Shown piece after piece: positions 1 to 7,015 of a stretch of 14,586 nucleotides of DNA. Numbering within the stretch: position 1 is the first letter of the stretch; every line of letters starts with the position of its first letter. The notes under the pieces are model-generated. The model was not told the origin of the DNA. It did not search any database and worked only from the letters and a program-made list of their open reading frames with translations. The translations under genes were made by a program, and so were the position numbers. The stretch comes from an uncultured Lachnospiraceae bacterium (GTDB lineage Bacteria; Bacillota; Clostridia; Lachnospirales; Lachnospiraceae), in contig OMRF01000014.1 of assembly GCA_900313435.1 (NCBI GenBank), forward strand, positions 1 through 14,586, in the 5' to 3' direction.

Positions 1-64
1 GAAATGACTATAATAGCGGCGGCATTTCCGGTCAATAAACAAACACTTAAAGATGTAATTTACC
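1..64. other. Short intergenic edge downstream of the GH2 gene
   Basis: This is the 3' flank of the GH2 gene, cut by the window edge. I see no clear terminator: a 6-bp inverted repeat (GAAATG at 1-6, CATTTC at 23-28) has a 16-nt loop and no T-run on the minus strand. A TATAAT-like string occurs at 9-14 but no gene follows it on the plus strand. Confidence 0.4.
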
Positions 65-1981
65 TCATTCCTCGTTTTCTGTCAGGGTGTAATATGTCTC
101 ATACAGCCTTGCCGCGTTCTTTCTCATCCTGTCTCCGTCAACCTTTAAGACGGTCCTGTCATAGGTATAGAGCCCGTTAAGTTCCCCCTCTACATCCGAA
201 AGCTGGGTGTAGACTATGCCGCAGAGGCCTTTTTCCAAGGCAGGAAAGACCATTTCCTTGTACATCCTGATGATCCTGTCGGTAAGCTCATCCTCATCCT
301 CGCAGCCTGCGCCGTACTGGAAGGTCTGTCCGTATTTCTCACGCCTGTTCTTTCTGATGAGATCCATCATCTCGACAGCCTCTATCTTCCTGTCGGGGAG
401 CTTCATAAGGTCAATTGCCTTGTCCACGTTCTCTCCCATTTTGTGGATCTTTTCCTCGAACTTTTTCATGTTCTCGGCGATGCGCTCGGACCTGTACTGT
501 CGAAGATTGATCTCGGCATAATCCCCGGTCACGTCATAGCCGTAGCCCCCGCATTCACTGATAAGAAGCGGCTTTCCCATTTCGGGCACAAGCTGCCGAT
601 TCCTGAAATACTGGTGCCTGGAGTCAAAATCACTCTTCATCTGCCTGTACCAGCCGGATGTCGTATCTATAAGTCGGGTTCGGTCTATCCTTCTTATTCC
701 TTCATAGAACCTGTCACTCTCAAATTGTCCCCAGCCCTCATTAAAGACGGTCCAGGCTATTATCGATGGATGATTGAAAAGCTCTACCACCGTTTTTTTC
801 GTATGCTGGGCAAATATGTATCTTCTCGTCCTTTCAGTCTTTCTGTCGGCTCCAAGTCCGAGAACGCCCTTATCCGGCCGCCTCCCGCCCTGAAAATAAG
901 GAAGAAGGGTGTCCAGGAAGAAATTGTAATTCCCGTTCTGGACCATATCCTGCATCACGAGCATCCCAAGCCTGTCGCAGGCGGCATAGAAATATTCGGG
1001 TTCAACCTTCAAATGCTTTCGAAGCATGTTGAAGCCCAGTGCCTTCATATTCTTTATGTCCCTGTCGTAATAGCTGAATCTCTCCGGAACATAGATCCCG
1101 TCATCAAAATAGCCCTGATCAAGGACACCGTTCAAAAAGACCGGCTCGTTGTTCAGCATCACTCTGGGAAGCCCCCTGACCTCCTGTATCGATACGGTAC
1201 GAAGTGCAAAGTAGGTGAGGAATTCATCCTCTCCGGATCTGATCTTTGCGCTATACAGCCAGGGCTCCTCTATTGTCCAGAGCTTTGGATCTGAGAAGGC
1301 CACATAGGCCTTCGTCCCGGAAAATACATATTTCCTGTCCTCAAAGACCTCGCTCTTTGTCCCGTACTTTGAAAGGCCCGTGATCTCTACCGAGAAGCCC
1401 TCTTTTTCCGAACCTTCATTTTTAAAAAGTTCAAAGGTACAGCCATTAAGATCCGGCGTCAGCTTTATCCTCTTTACATAATCCTTCGGAACCCTTTCAA
1501 GCCACACGGTTTTCCATATGCCGGATATGCCCGTATACCACATTCCTGCAGGATTCTTTGACTGCTTCCCGTAAGGGATCAGATGGATGTTCCTGTCTGT
1601 AACATCAACCTTAAGGACGTTGTCTGAATTTTTGACAACACTTGTGATATCAAGGGAGAAAGGGAGATATCCGCCGATATGCTCACCCAGGAATGTCCCG
1701 TTCATATAGATCCTGGCGATCTGATCCGCTGCCCCGATATGAAGAAGGACCCTCTTGTCTTCCATATCATCTATCCACTCTTTGGGAAGATCAAAATGCT
1801 TTTCATAAAAAAGCACACTCTCATCAGGCCCATCATAGCCTGAAAGGCTTGATTCCGGCGGATATGGAAGCTTTATATCCCTGTTGTTCAGCGTCCAGCC
1901 GTCATTTATGATGACATATTCGTTTCTGTACAGCTGAGGTCTCGGATGAGATCTCATTATCTCAAACAGATTTCGTTCCAT
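65..1981 (-). CDS. Glycoside hydrolase family 2 enzyme (cytoplasmic beta-glycosidase)
   Basis: This 638-residue protein has the GH2 layout: an N-terminal beta-sandwich sugar-binding domain (about 20-165, with the typical GGYLPFSLDIT stretch), an immunoglobulin-like domain (about 168-265) and a C-terminal TIM barrel (about 275-625). The predicted acid/base is E415 in TVFNEGWG and the predicted nucleophile is E476 in LLISECGG. The conserved DVEGELNGLYTYDR segment follows near the end of the barrel. GH2 enzymes are retaining beta-galactosidases, beta-glucuronidases, beta-mannosidases and relatives; the substrate cannot be read from these motifs. There is no signal peptide, so it should act in the cytoplasm on imported oligosaccharides. 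Residues about 490-565 form an unusually long, charged, probably helical insertion between the nucleophile strand and the last barrel strand. The ATG is set by GAGGAGGG (1986-1993). It is divergent from the aldolase gene. Confidence 0.93.
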   Translation of the reverse strand: MERNLFEIMRSHPRPQLYRNEYVIINDGWTLNNRDIKLPYPPESSLSGYDGPDESVLFYEKHFDLPKEWIDDMEDKRVLLHIGAADQIARIYMNGTFLGEHIGGYLPFSLDITSVVKNSDNVLKVDVTDRNIHLIPYGKQSKNPAGMWYTGISGIWKTVWLERVPKDYVKRIKLTPDLNGCTFELFKNEGSEKEGFSVEITGLSKYGTKSEVFEDRKYVFSGTKAYVAFSDPKLWTIEEPWLYSAKIRSGEDEFLTYFALRTVSIQEVRGLPRVMLNNEPVFLNGVLDQGYFDDGIYVPERFSYYDRDIKNMKALGFNMLRKHLKVEPEYFYAACDRLGMLVMQDMVQNGNYNFFLDTLLPYFQGGRRPDKGVLGLGADRKTERTRRYIFAQHTKKTVVELFNHPSIIAWTVFNEGWGQFESDRFYEGIRRIDRTRLIDTTSGWYRQMKSDFDSRHQYFRNRQLVPEMGKPLLISECGGYGYDVTGDYAEINLRQYRSERIAENMKKFEEKIHKMGENVDKAIDLMKLPDRKIEAVEMMDLIRKNRREKYGQTFQYGAGCEDEDELTDRIIRMYKEMVFPALEKGLCGIVYTQLSDVEGELNGLYTYDRTVLKVDGDRMRKNAARLYETYYTLTENEE

Positions 1982-2020
1982 TGAGCCCTCCTCGACTGTT
2001 TGTTAAGCATATCGTTCATT

Positions 2021-2029
2021 ATTTTATCA
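2021..2029 (-). promoter_or_regulatory. Possible extended -10 promoter of the GH2 gene
   Basis: Read on the minus strand, these bases give TGATAAAAT, an extended -10 (TG-N-hexamer) with a 5/6 match to TATAAT. Transcription would start near 2014 and leave a leader of about 33 nt that carries the GAGGAGGG ribosome binding site. No convincing -35 box lies upstream, which an extended -10 can tolerate. The assignment is tentative. Confidence 0.35.
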
Positions 2030-2038
2030 CATTCTCCC

Positions 2039-2066
2039 TTGAAATCGTTATTATTCATTGTATAAT
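2039..2066 (+). promoter_or_regulatory. Sigma-A type promoter of the aldolase gene
   Basis: The -35 box TTGAAA (2039-2044, 5/6 of consensus) and the -10 box TATAAT (2061-2066, 6/6) are separated by 16 bp. The predicted transcription start is about 2072-2073, which coincides with the A of the aldolase ATG at 2073. The mRNA would therefore have essentially no 5' leader. The match itself is directly visible; the start point is inferred from spacing. Confidence 0.7.
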
Positions 2067-2072
2067 CGTCTC

Positions 2073-3089
2073 ATGGAAAATTTGGATACAAGGCAAAAGA
2101 TAATAGACGCAGGACTTGAACTTTATGAACGCGGGCTCGTGACCCGTGATTTCGGCTGCATTTCCGGAAGGATATCGAATGATGAATTTCTGATCACTCC
2201 TTCAAGGATGGCCTACGCTGACATGCGTCCTGAGGACATAGTTTCAGTATCAATAAACCATCTCACGTACAAAGGCGATGCAAAGCCTTCCTCGGAGATC
2301 GGGATTCATGCGGCTGTATACAAACTCCATCCCGGAGTTTCCTTTTCTGTTCATACCCATCAGAATTACGCCACCGCGTTTTCCGTGCTTGGAAATGATC
2401 TTTCAAACCTGCCTGAGGACAAGGCTTCACTTCTCGGCTCTACGGTCCCTGTAAGCGCCTATGCACTTTCCGGGACAAAATCCCTTCAGGCAAATGTTAC
2501 CGGAGCAATGCAGCGCTTTCTCGGTTCGCATGCAGTCCTCCTGAAAAGCCATGGAACCATCTGTTTCGGGCCTACTCTTGATGACGCATTCAGAAACGCC
2601 TTCGCTCTTGAAAAGCTGTGTGAGGATCGTTTTGAAGAAGAGACCGGCTGCGATGCCTTCCGCCTGTATTCACCTGAGGAGGCAGAGGACAGAGGACTCA
2701 TTTCATATCACAAGGGGCCAAACGGTCTCAATATCTTCGCAAAGACCGAGATCCTCAAGCTTTTCGCTGAATACGGACGGGATCTTGAGTTATTTACCGA
2801 TGATGCCGCCCAGCTTTTCGGAACAAAGATCCGGTGTCTTCCGAAAGATGCCGACCAAAAACAGATCCTTTCCGCTCTCAAGGTTGTTCCTGCTGTATTC
2901 ATAAGGGACAAAGGCGCCGTCTTCTATTCACCTTCAAGGGAGGAATGCGAAGCTGCATACATGATCCTTCAGAAAAACTGCCTTGCTGCTTTCCTTTCAG
3001 AAAAAAAGAAGCAGGGAGAACCGCTGTCCGTCCTGCTTCAGGTATATGAACATTCAAAATATCTGCGTACTCATCCGCGTCAGAAGTGA
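2073..3089 (+). CDS. Class II aldolase/adducin family protein with C-terminal extension
   Basis: The 338-residue product has an N-terminal class II aldolase domain (about 5-195). The family's active-site pattern is present: E75 in PSSEIGIHA as the likely catalytic acid/base, and H94, H96 (VHTHQN) and H160 (KSHGTICFG) as predicted zinc ligands. Relatives cleave or epimerise sugar phosphates such as fuculose-, rhamnulose- or ribulose-phosphate; the exact substrate is unknown. Class II aldolases are usually about 210-230 residues, so roughly 120 residues are extra. The segment 274-303 resembles 154-183 without gaps but lacks the zinc histidine. I chose the ATG at 2073 because homology begins there. 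The in-frame TTG at 2058 lies upstream of the predicted transcript start, and no Shine-Dalgarno sequence precedes either codon. Its stop is 9 bp from the stop of the convergent HD-GYP gene. Confidence 0.88.
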   Translation: MENLDTRQKIIDAGLELYERGLVTRDFGCISGRISNDEFLITPSRMAYADMRPEDIVSVSINHLTYKGDAKPSSEIGIHAAVYKLHPGVSFSVHTHQNYATAFSVLGNDLSNLPEDKASLLGSTVPVSAYALSGTKSLQANVTGAMQRFLGSHAVLLKSHGTICFGPTLDDAFRNAFALEKLCEDRFEEETGCDAFRLYSPEEAEDRGLISYHKGPNGLNIFAKTEILKLFAEYGRDLELFTDDAAQLFGTKIRCLPKDADQKQILSALKVVPAVFIRDKGAVFYSPSREECEAAYMILQKNCLAAFLSEKKKQGEPLSVLLQVYEHSKYLRTHPRQK

Positions 3090-3098
3090 GTTCCGCGT

Positions 3099-4892
3099 TC
3101 AAGCTATCTTTTCTACCTCAAGGAGCCCGCTTCCGAACACCTTTCTTCTCTCTACCGCTTCATTTGCATCGTCCCCATGATCCTTGTAATAATCATAAAG
3201 ACCTTCAAGCTCTCTCCTGCATTTGATGAATACCTTTCCAAGCTCCGGGTCGAAGTGGCTTCCCAATGAGTCCTGGATGATCCCGAAAGCCACATCATAG
3301 GAATACGCGTCCTTATAGTAGCGCTTCGATACAAGCGCATCAAAGACATCAGCAAGCGCCATGATACGTGCCTCGACAGGTATCTCCTCTTTCTTCAGGC
3401 CCTCCGGATAGCCCTCTCCGTTCCACTTTTCGTGATGATAATGAGCAACATTTTCAGCGATATTAACAAAATCATCGTCCTCAACGCCAGTCAGGATGCT
3501 ACGGACTATCTTTGCCCCTTCAGCCGGATGTTTCTTCATTTCCGCGTATTCGGCAGGAGTATACTTACCCTTCTTTGTCAGTACCTCGTCCTTTACGGCG
3601 ATCTTTCCAAGATCATGCATTGGCGCGGCCTTAACGACTTGATTTAAGAAATCCTTCGTAAAGGAGTAGCCGTCCCCAAGATCTTCCAGCAAGAGCCGCT
3701 GCGCGAAGATCAGGACAACGTCGGCAGTACGTCTGATATGACCTCCTGTTGAATTGTCCCTGGAATCTACCATGGAGGCCATCCCCATCACGAGCATATC
3801 CTTGATGGTGGAGATGTGTGCTGTCTGCTCCTTTACCTCTTCCTGCAGATCATTGTTGTAGCGTTCTATCATGTCGACATAACGCTCGTCCTTTGTTATG
3901 TCATTGAATTCCAGAAGATAGCCATACTGGTAATTCCCCCGCTTCAGATTCCTGATCTTGAACCTGAAAACCCTTCCGGCGACCGAGAATTTCTTTGGAA
4001 CCTCAGGATCGCCAGGATTGGAAGAATTAAGCCATGAGATGATCTCGTATCTTTCGTCATCTTTGTCCTCATCCCTGAGCCTGATAGGATAATCGATATT
4101 GTATGAGGCAAGTTTAGGAAAATATTTCTTGGCAAGATGATTTGCGCTCATGTAATTCTTCTTACGATCAAGGATGATGCAGCCGTAATCCTCATTCTGC
4201 GTAGAGGAGTTTATCTTCGATTCATTGATGTCATACATGTTCAGCCTGTTTGTAAGGAAGAAGAATATGTATGAGCATGTGGTAAGATACAACGGCATTA
4301 TTTCTATGGGTAAAGTAAATGTCCTTTCAAGAGCGTATATCGTAAAGGCTCCTACGATCACAACCCCGACTACTGCAGCCGTTTTGTAGGAGGCGATGTT
4401 CTGGTGGCTTAATGCAAAAAAGACGATACCGATACACAATATGGTATATAGCCCTATCAGGAAGAAGACAAGTGAATGAGCCCACCCATACTCTCTGTAA
4501 AGGTGAGGGATACCGTCTTCAATGACGAGTTCATAATTGTCGTAGAATATGTTGAGATGACCTATCGTGGAAGAGAAGCATATCACGACGATCGAGAGCA
4601 AAGTCAGGACCAGCCTGAAGATTTTCGGAAGTTTGAGTCCGCAGATATTCGCGGTGAGCAGGAATATGAAAAGTGGCACAAAGCATCCGGCGACGTAGAC
4701 GAGCTTCATGGAATAGAGCGACGGCTCCACCGCCATAGAAATGCTCCTCGAAAAATACCCTACGTTTCCGATAAGAACGGAAACAGTAAGGAGCAGTCTG
4801 TAGACGTTCTGCATCCTTCCGGAAAAACACACAAGCACTACATTCAAGAGTGCAAGTGCAAGACAAATGCCATAGTAGAGTTGTACCGCCAC
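3099..4892 (-). CDS. Membrane HD-GYP domain protein, predicted cyclic-di-GMP phosphodiesterase
   Basis: The 597-residue protein starts with about seven membrane helices (residues 1-215) resembling the 7TM N-terminal region of some histidine kinases. A cytoplasmic PAS-like region (about 225-335) and a short coiled coil (about 336-365) follow, and an HD-GYP domain (about 365-565) ends it. The HD-GYP signature appears complete: H385, H426-D427 (MHDLGK), H455, H484, H486-H487 and D515 as expected metal ligands, and GYP at 494-496 in NGEGYPEGL. Active family members hydrolyse cyclic-di-GMP to pGpG or GMP. The ligand sensed by the membrane part is unknown. Translation starts at GTG (4890-4892) with AGGAG at 4902-4906. 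It follows the sugar permease genes on the same strand after 129 bp that hold a strong hairpin, so it may be partly cotranscribed with them. Confidence 0.9.
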   Translation of the reverse strand: MAVQLYYGICLALALLNVVLVCFSGRMQNVYRLLLTVSVLIGNVGYFSRSISMAVEPSLYSMKLVYVAGCFVPLFIFLLTANICGLKLPKIFRLVLTLLSIVVICFSSTIGHLNIFYDNYELVIEDGIPHLYREYGWAHSLVFFLIGLYTILCIGIVFFALSHQNIASYKTAAVVGVVIVGAFTIYALERTFTLPIEIMPLYLTTCSYIFFFLTNRLNMYDINESKINSSTQNEDYGCIILDRKKNYMSANHLAKKYFPKLASYNIDYPIRLRDEDKDDERYEIISWLNSSNPGDPEVPKKFSVAGRVFRFKIRNLKRGNYQYGYLLEFNDITKDERYVDMIERYNNDLQEEVKEQTAHISTIKDMLVMGMASMVDSRDNSTGGHIRRTADVVLIFAQRLLLEDLGDGYSFTKDFLNQVVKAAPMHDLGKIAVKDEVLTKKGKYTPAEYAEMKKHPAEGAKIVRSILTGVEDDDFVNIAENVAHYHHEKWNGEGYPEGLKKEEIPVEARIMALADVFDALVSKRYYKDAYSYDVAFGIIQDSLGSHFDPELGKVFIKCRRELEGLYDYYKDHGDDANEAVERRKVFGSGLLEVEKIA

Positions 4893-4928
4893 GAATTAAT
4901 ACTCCTGTTTTGTATTAAATGTTGGAAA

Positions 4929-4961
4929 GAGCCCTTTCCGCCTTGCCAGCGGAGAAGGCTC
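4929..4961 (-). terminator. Strong hairpin between permease and HD-GYP genes, possible weak terminator
   Basis: Read on the minus strand, GAGCCTTCTCCGC pairs with GCGGAAAGGGCTC to give about 13 positions with one mismatch and one G-U pair, closing a loop of about 7 nt. Only three T residues follow directly (CTCTTTCC), so termination is probably partial. It could set how much of the transporter transcript runs into the HD-GYP gene. The rest of the 129-bp gap shows no clear promoter. Confidence 0.5.
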
Positions 4962-5021
4962 ATTCCATTGTGCCGCAACAGAGATAATATGAGAAGAGGG
5001 GTGTTGCTTTATCTTTAACCC

Positions 5022-5879
5022 TTATTCCTTCACACCGCCGGCTGTTACGCCACCAACGATGTTCTTGGAAAGGATAAGATAAACTATTATTACCGGGAAG
5101 ATCGCGAAGGCTATCATCGCGTAAACCTGTCCCATATCGAATTTCAGGAAGTCTGCGTTACGGAGCTGTGCTATCTGGATAGGCAGTGTCTTCATGTTCT
5201 CCTCATTGATAAGGAGGGCGGGAACGAAGTAGTTGTTCCACTGCGATACAAAGGAGAATATCAACTGAACCGCTACTGCAGGCCCCATCAAGGGAAGACA
5301 AATTCTGTTGAAGGTCATAAACTCACCCGCACCGTCCATCCTGGATGCCTCAATGAGGGAAGCGGGAAGGTTTGAATCCATATACTGCTTCATGAAGAAG
5401 AACGTTATAGGAGCAGCGATAGCAGGAATGATGAGCGGGATATAGTTGTTCATAAGTCCCATGCTCTCAACCAGCTTTACAAAACCGAGGGTGGAAACCT
5501 GGGTCGGTATCATCATGATCGCAAGGATGAAGGTGAAGATTAACTTCCTTCCCTTGAAATCATATGCATGGATCGCGTAAGCCGTCATAGTCGAGAAGTA
5601 AACCGAAAGCACTGACGCAAGCGTAGAAACTATGAAGGAGTTCAGCATGCCTCGTCCTACCGGTATCGATCCCTGGAAGAGATTCGTGAAATTCTCTATC
5701 AGGTGGGTCGAAGGAATCGCTGAGAACCCTGCTGTCTGCAGCTCACCATTGGACCTGGTAGCATTTATGAAAAGGATATAAAACCATATCAAACAGAATA
5801 CCGAGATCAGTATCAGTACTATATAGCAGACGGCTCTTCTGGCTTTGACTCCGCCGCCCTTTCGTTTCATTTCAGACAT
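5022..5879 (-). CDS. Carbohydrate ABC transporter permease, MalG type (CUT1)
   Basis: This 285-residue inner-membrane protein has about six hydrophobic helices and a short charged N-terminus. The cytoplasmic EAA loop, which docks on the transporter ATPase, lies at about 177-200 (EASRMDGAGEF...ICLP). The MalG-like finish with a short polar tail is present. It should pair with the MalF-type permease encoded just upstream to form the channel for an oligosaccharide delivered by the lipoprotein encoded before it. The start ATG has GGAGG about 9 nt upstream and lies 31 bp after the MalF-type stop, so the two are cotranscribed. No ATPase gene is present in the window. CUT1 systems of Firmicutes commonly share one MsmX/UgpC-type ATPase encoded elsewhere, which I infer here. 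Confidence 0.94.
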   Translation of the reverse strand: MSEMKRKGGGVKARRAVCYIVLILISVFCLIWFYILFINATRSNGELQTAGFSAIPSTHLIENFTNLFQGSIPVGRGMLNSFIVSTLASVLSVYFSTMTAYAIHAYDFKGRKLIFTFILAIMMIPTQVSTLGFVKLVESMGLMNNYIPLIIPAIAAPITFFFMKQYMDSNLPASLIEASRMDGAGEFMTFNRICLPLMGPAVAVQLIFSFVSQWNNYFVPALLINEENMKTLPIQIAQLRNADFLKFDMGQVYAMIAFAIFPVIIVYLILSKNIVGGVTAGGVKE

Positions 5880-5910
5880 TTATATTTTCCTCCATCATCT
5901 ATCCAGGCGA

Positions 5911-6867
5911 TCATTGCTTTCTCTTCTTTTTCACTTCATCACTAGCTGTCATCTTGAAGACGAAGAAGCTCAGGATCGCAGTGATTATAAGAAGTATGAC
6001 TGAAAGCGCACCACCCATACCGTAATTCTTAGAGTACAGATGCTTGTTCAGGTACATGATGAGGGTCATAGCCGCCCTCTGCGGGTTCTCGCCTCCGCCC
6101 GTCAGGATCTGAGGAACATCGAACATCTGGAGACCACCGATGAGGGAAGTGATCAAAACATATATGAATATTGGCTTGAGGAGCGGCATAGTGATCTTAA
6201 AGAAGATCTGGGTACCATTTGCACCATCGATCTCGGCCGCCTCAAAGAGGTCTGTTGAGATACCCAGCATACCGGACAGCAAGAGAATCGTCGTATTACC
6301 AAACCACATCAGGAAATTCATTAGAGCGACCAGCCCTCGGGTGGACCCGACATGATCAAGGAAGGCGTAGGGTTCAGATATGATACCCAGGCCCTGAAGC
6401 GCCGAGTTAACGGGGCCGACATTTGAGAATATCGTAAAGAACAGCATTGCGAACGCAGATGCCATGATGAGGTTCGGGAGGTAGATAACCGTTTTGAAGA
6501 ATCTCTGTCCCTTAAGCCTCAATGAAGGATTTGAGAACCAAGCTGCGAGAAGCAGTGAAACGAGGATCTGCGGGATGAAGCCAAGAACCCACATGATCAT
6601 GGTGTTGGCAAAATACTTGGGAAGATCTCCTGTAGTGAAGAGAGCTACGTAGTTGTCAAATCCGACAAAATTCGGTCCGATCTGTCTCAGGCCGTCCACA
6701 TAGTTCTCAAAGAAACTGTTGTAGATCGTGTTCACCAGCGGAACAAGCGTAAATACCGCAAATACCGCGATGAACGGTATGAGGAAGATATACCCCCATA
6801 CATTGAACCGTGTTACCTTACTCCCCCCCTTGGGGACCGCGGCAACAGCTGTGCTGCCTTTTGCCAT
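5911..6867 (-). CDS. Carbohydrate ABC transporter permease, MalF type (CUT1)
   Basis: The 318-residue protein has about six membrane helices after a polar N-terminus (about residues 1-22). The EAA loop is at about 209-230 (EAAEIDGANGTQIFFKITMP), the contact site for the ATPase. The length is typical of the CUT1 MalF/LacF/UgpA group without the extra periplasmic domain of E. coli MalF. It forms a heterodimer with the following MalG-type permease in the cytoplasmic membrane. AAGGAGGG precedes the ATG by about 9 nt. It is separated from the binding-protein gene by 148 bp containing an intrinsic terminator and a second long hairpin, so its expression probably depends on read-through or on mRNA processing. 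Confidence 0.94.
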   Translation of the reverse strand: MAKGSTAVAAVPKGGSKVTRFNVWGYIFLIPFIAVFAVFTLVPLVNTIYNSFFENYVDGLRQIGPNFVGFDNYVALFTTGDLPKYFANTMIMWVLGFIPQILVSLLLAAWFSNPSLRLKGQRFFKTVIYLPNLIMASAFAMLFFTIFSNVGPVNSALQGLGIISEPYAFLDHVGSTRGLVALMNFLMWFGNTTILLLSGMLGISTDLFEAAEIDGANGTQIFFKITMPLLKPIFIYVLITSLIGGLQMFDVPQILTGGGENPQRAAMTLIMYLNKHLYSKNYGMGGALSVILLIITAILSFFVFKMTASDEVKKKRKQ

Positions 6868-6902
6868 TCCCTCTTACCCTCCTTGTCTCATTTTTTCGTT
6901 AC

Positions 6903-6934
6903 AGATGTTCTTCCGCATCTACGGGAGAACATCT
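6903..6934 (-). repeat. Long perfect hairpin upstream of the permease genes
   Basis: AGATGTTCT (6903-6911) and AGAACATCT (6926-6934) are a perfect 9-bp inverted repeat. It extends inward by a T-G pair and CCG/CGG to a 13-bp stem closing a 6-nt loop. No T-run follows in the minus-strand direction, so it is unlikely to terminate there. Its place directly after a terminator and before the permease ribosome binding site suggests a 5' stabilising stem on the permease mRNA. That role is inference. Confidence 0.6.
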
Positions 6935-6940
6935 CTAAAG

Positions 6941-6980
6941 AAAAAACCGAGCCCGCCCTTCACTTGTAGAACGGGCCCGG
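6941..6980 (-). terminator. Intrinsic terminator after the sugar-binding protein gene
   Basis: Read on the minus strand, a GC-rich stem (CCGGGCCCGTTC on one side, GGGCGGGCTCGG on the other, with a few G-U pairs) is followed by TTTTTTCTTT. It starts about 35 nt after the stop of the binding-protein gene. A terminator at this point in an uninterrupted transporter operon usually reduces permease synthesis relative to the binding protein. Confidence 0.82.
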
Positions 6981-7015
6981 AATTATAACCTTTAGATCAT
7001 CCGATCAGATCAAGA

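Noticed and set aside
443..1294. Open frame of 283 codons on the plus strand opposite the GH2 gene
   Set aside because: It has no recognisable domain or ribosome binding site and lies wholly opposite a well-supported GH2 catalytic domain; it is a by-product of that gene's codon use.
2058..2072. Upstream TTG as start of the aldolase gene
   Set aside because: It overlaps the -10 box, lies upstream of the predicted transcript start, has no Shine-Dalgarno sequence, and adds five residues outside the family's usual start.
4476..5018. Open frame of 180 codons on the plus strand opposite the start of the HD-GYP gene
   Set aside because: The composition is unlike a folded protein and it runs through the intergenic hairpin; the opposite strand encodes clear membrane helices.
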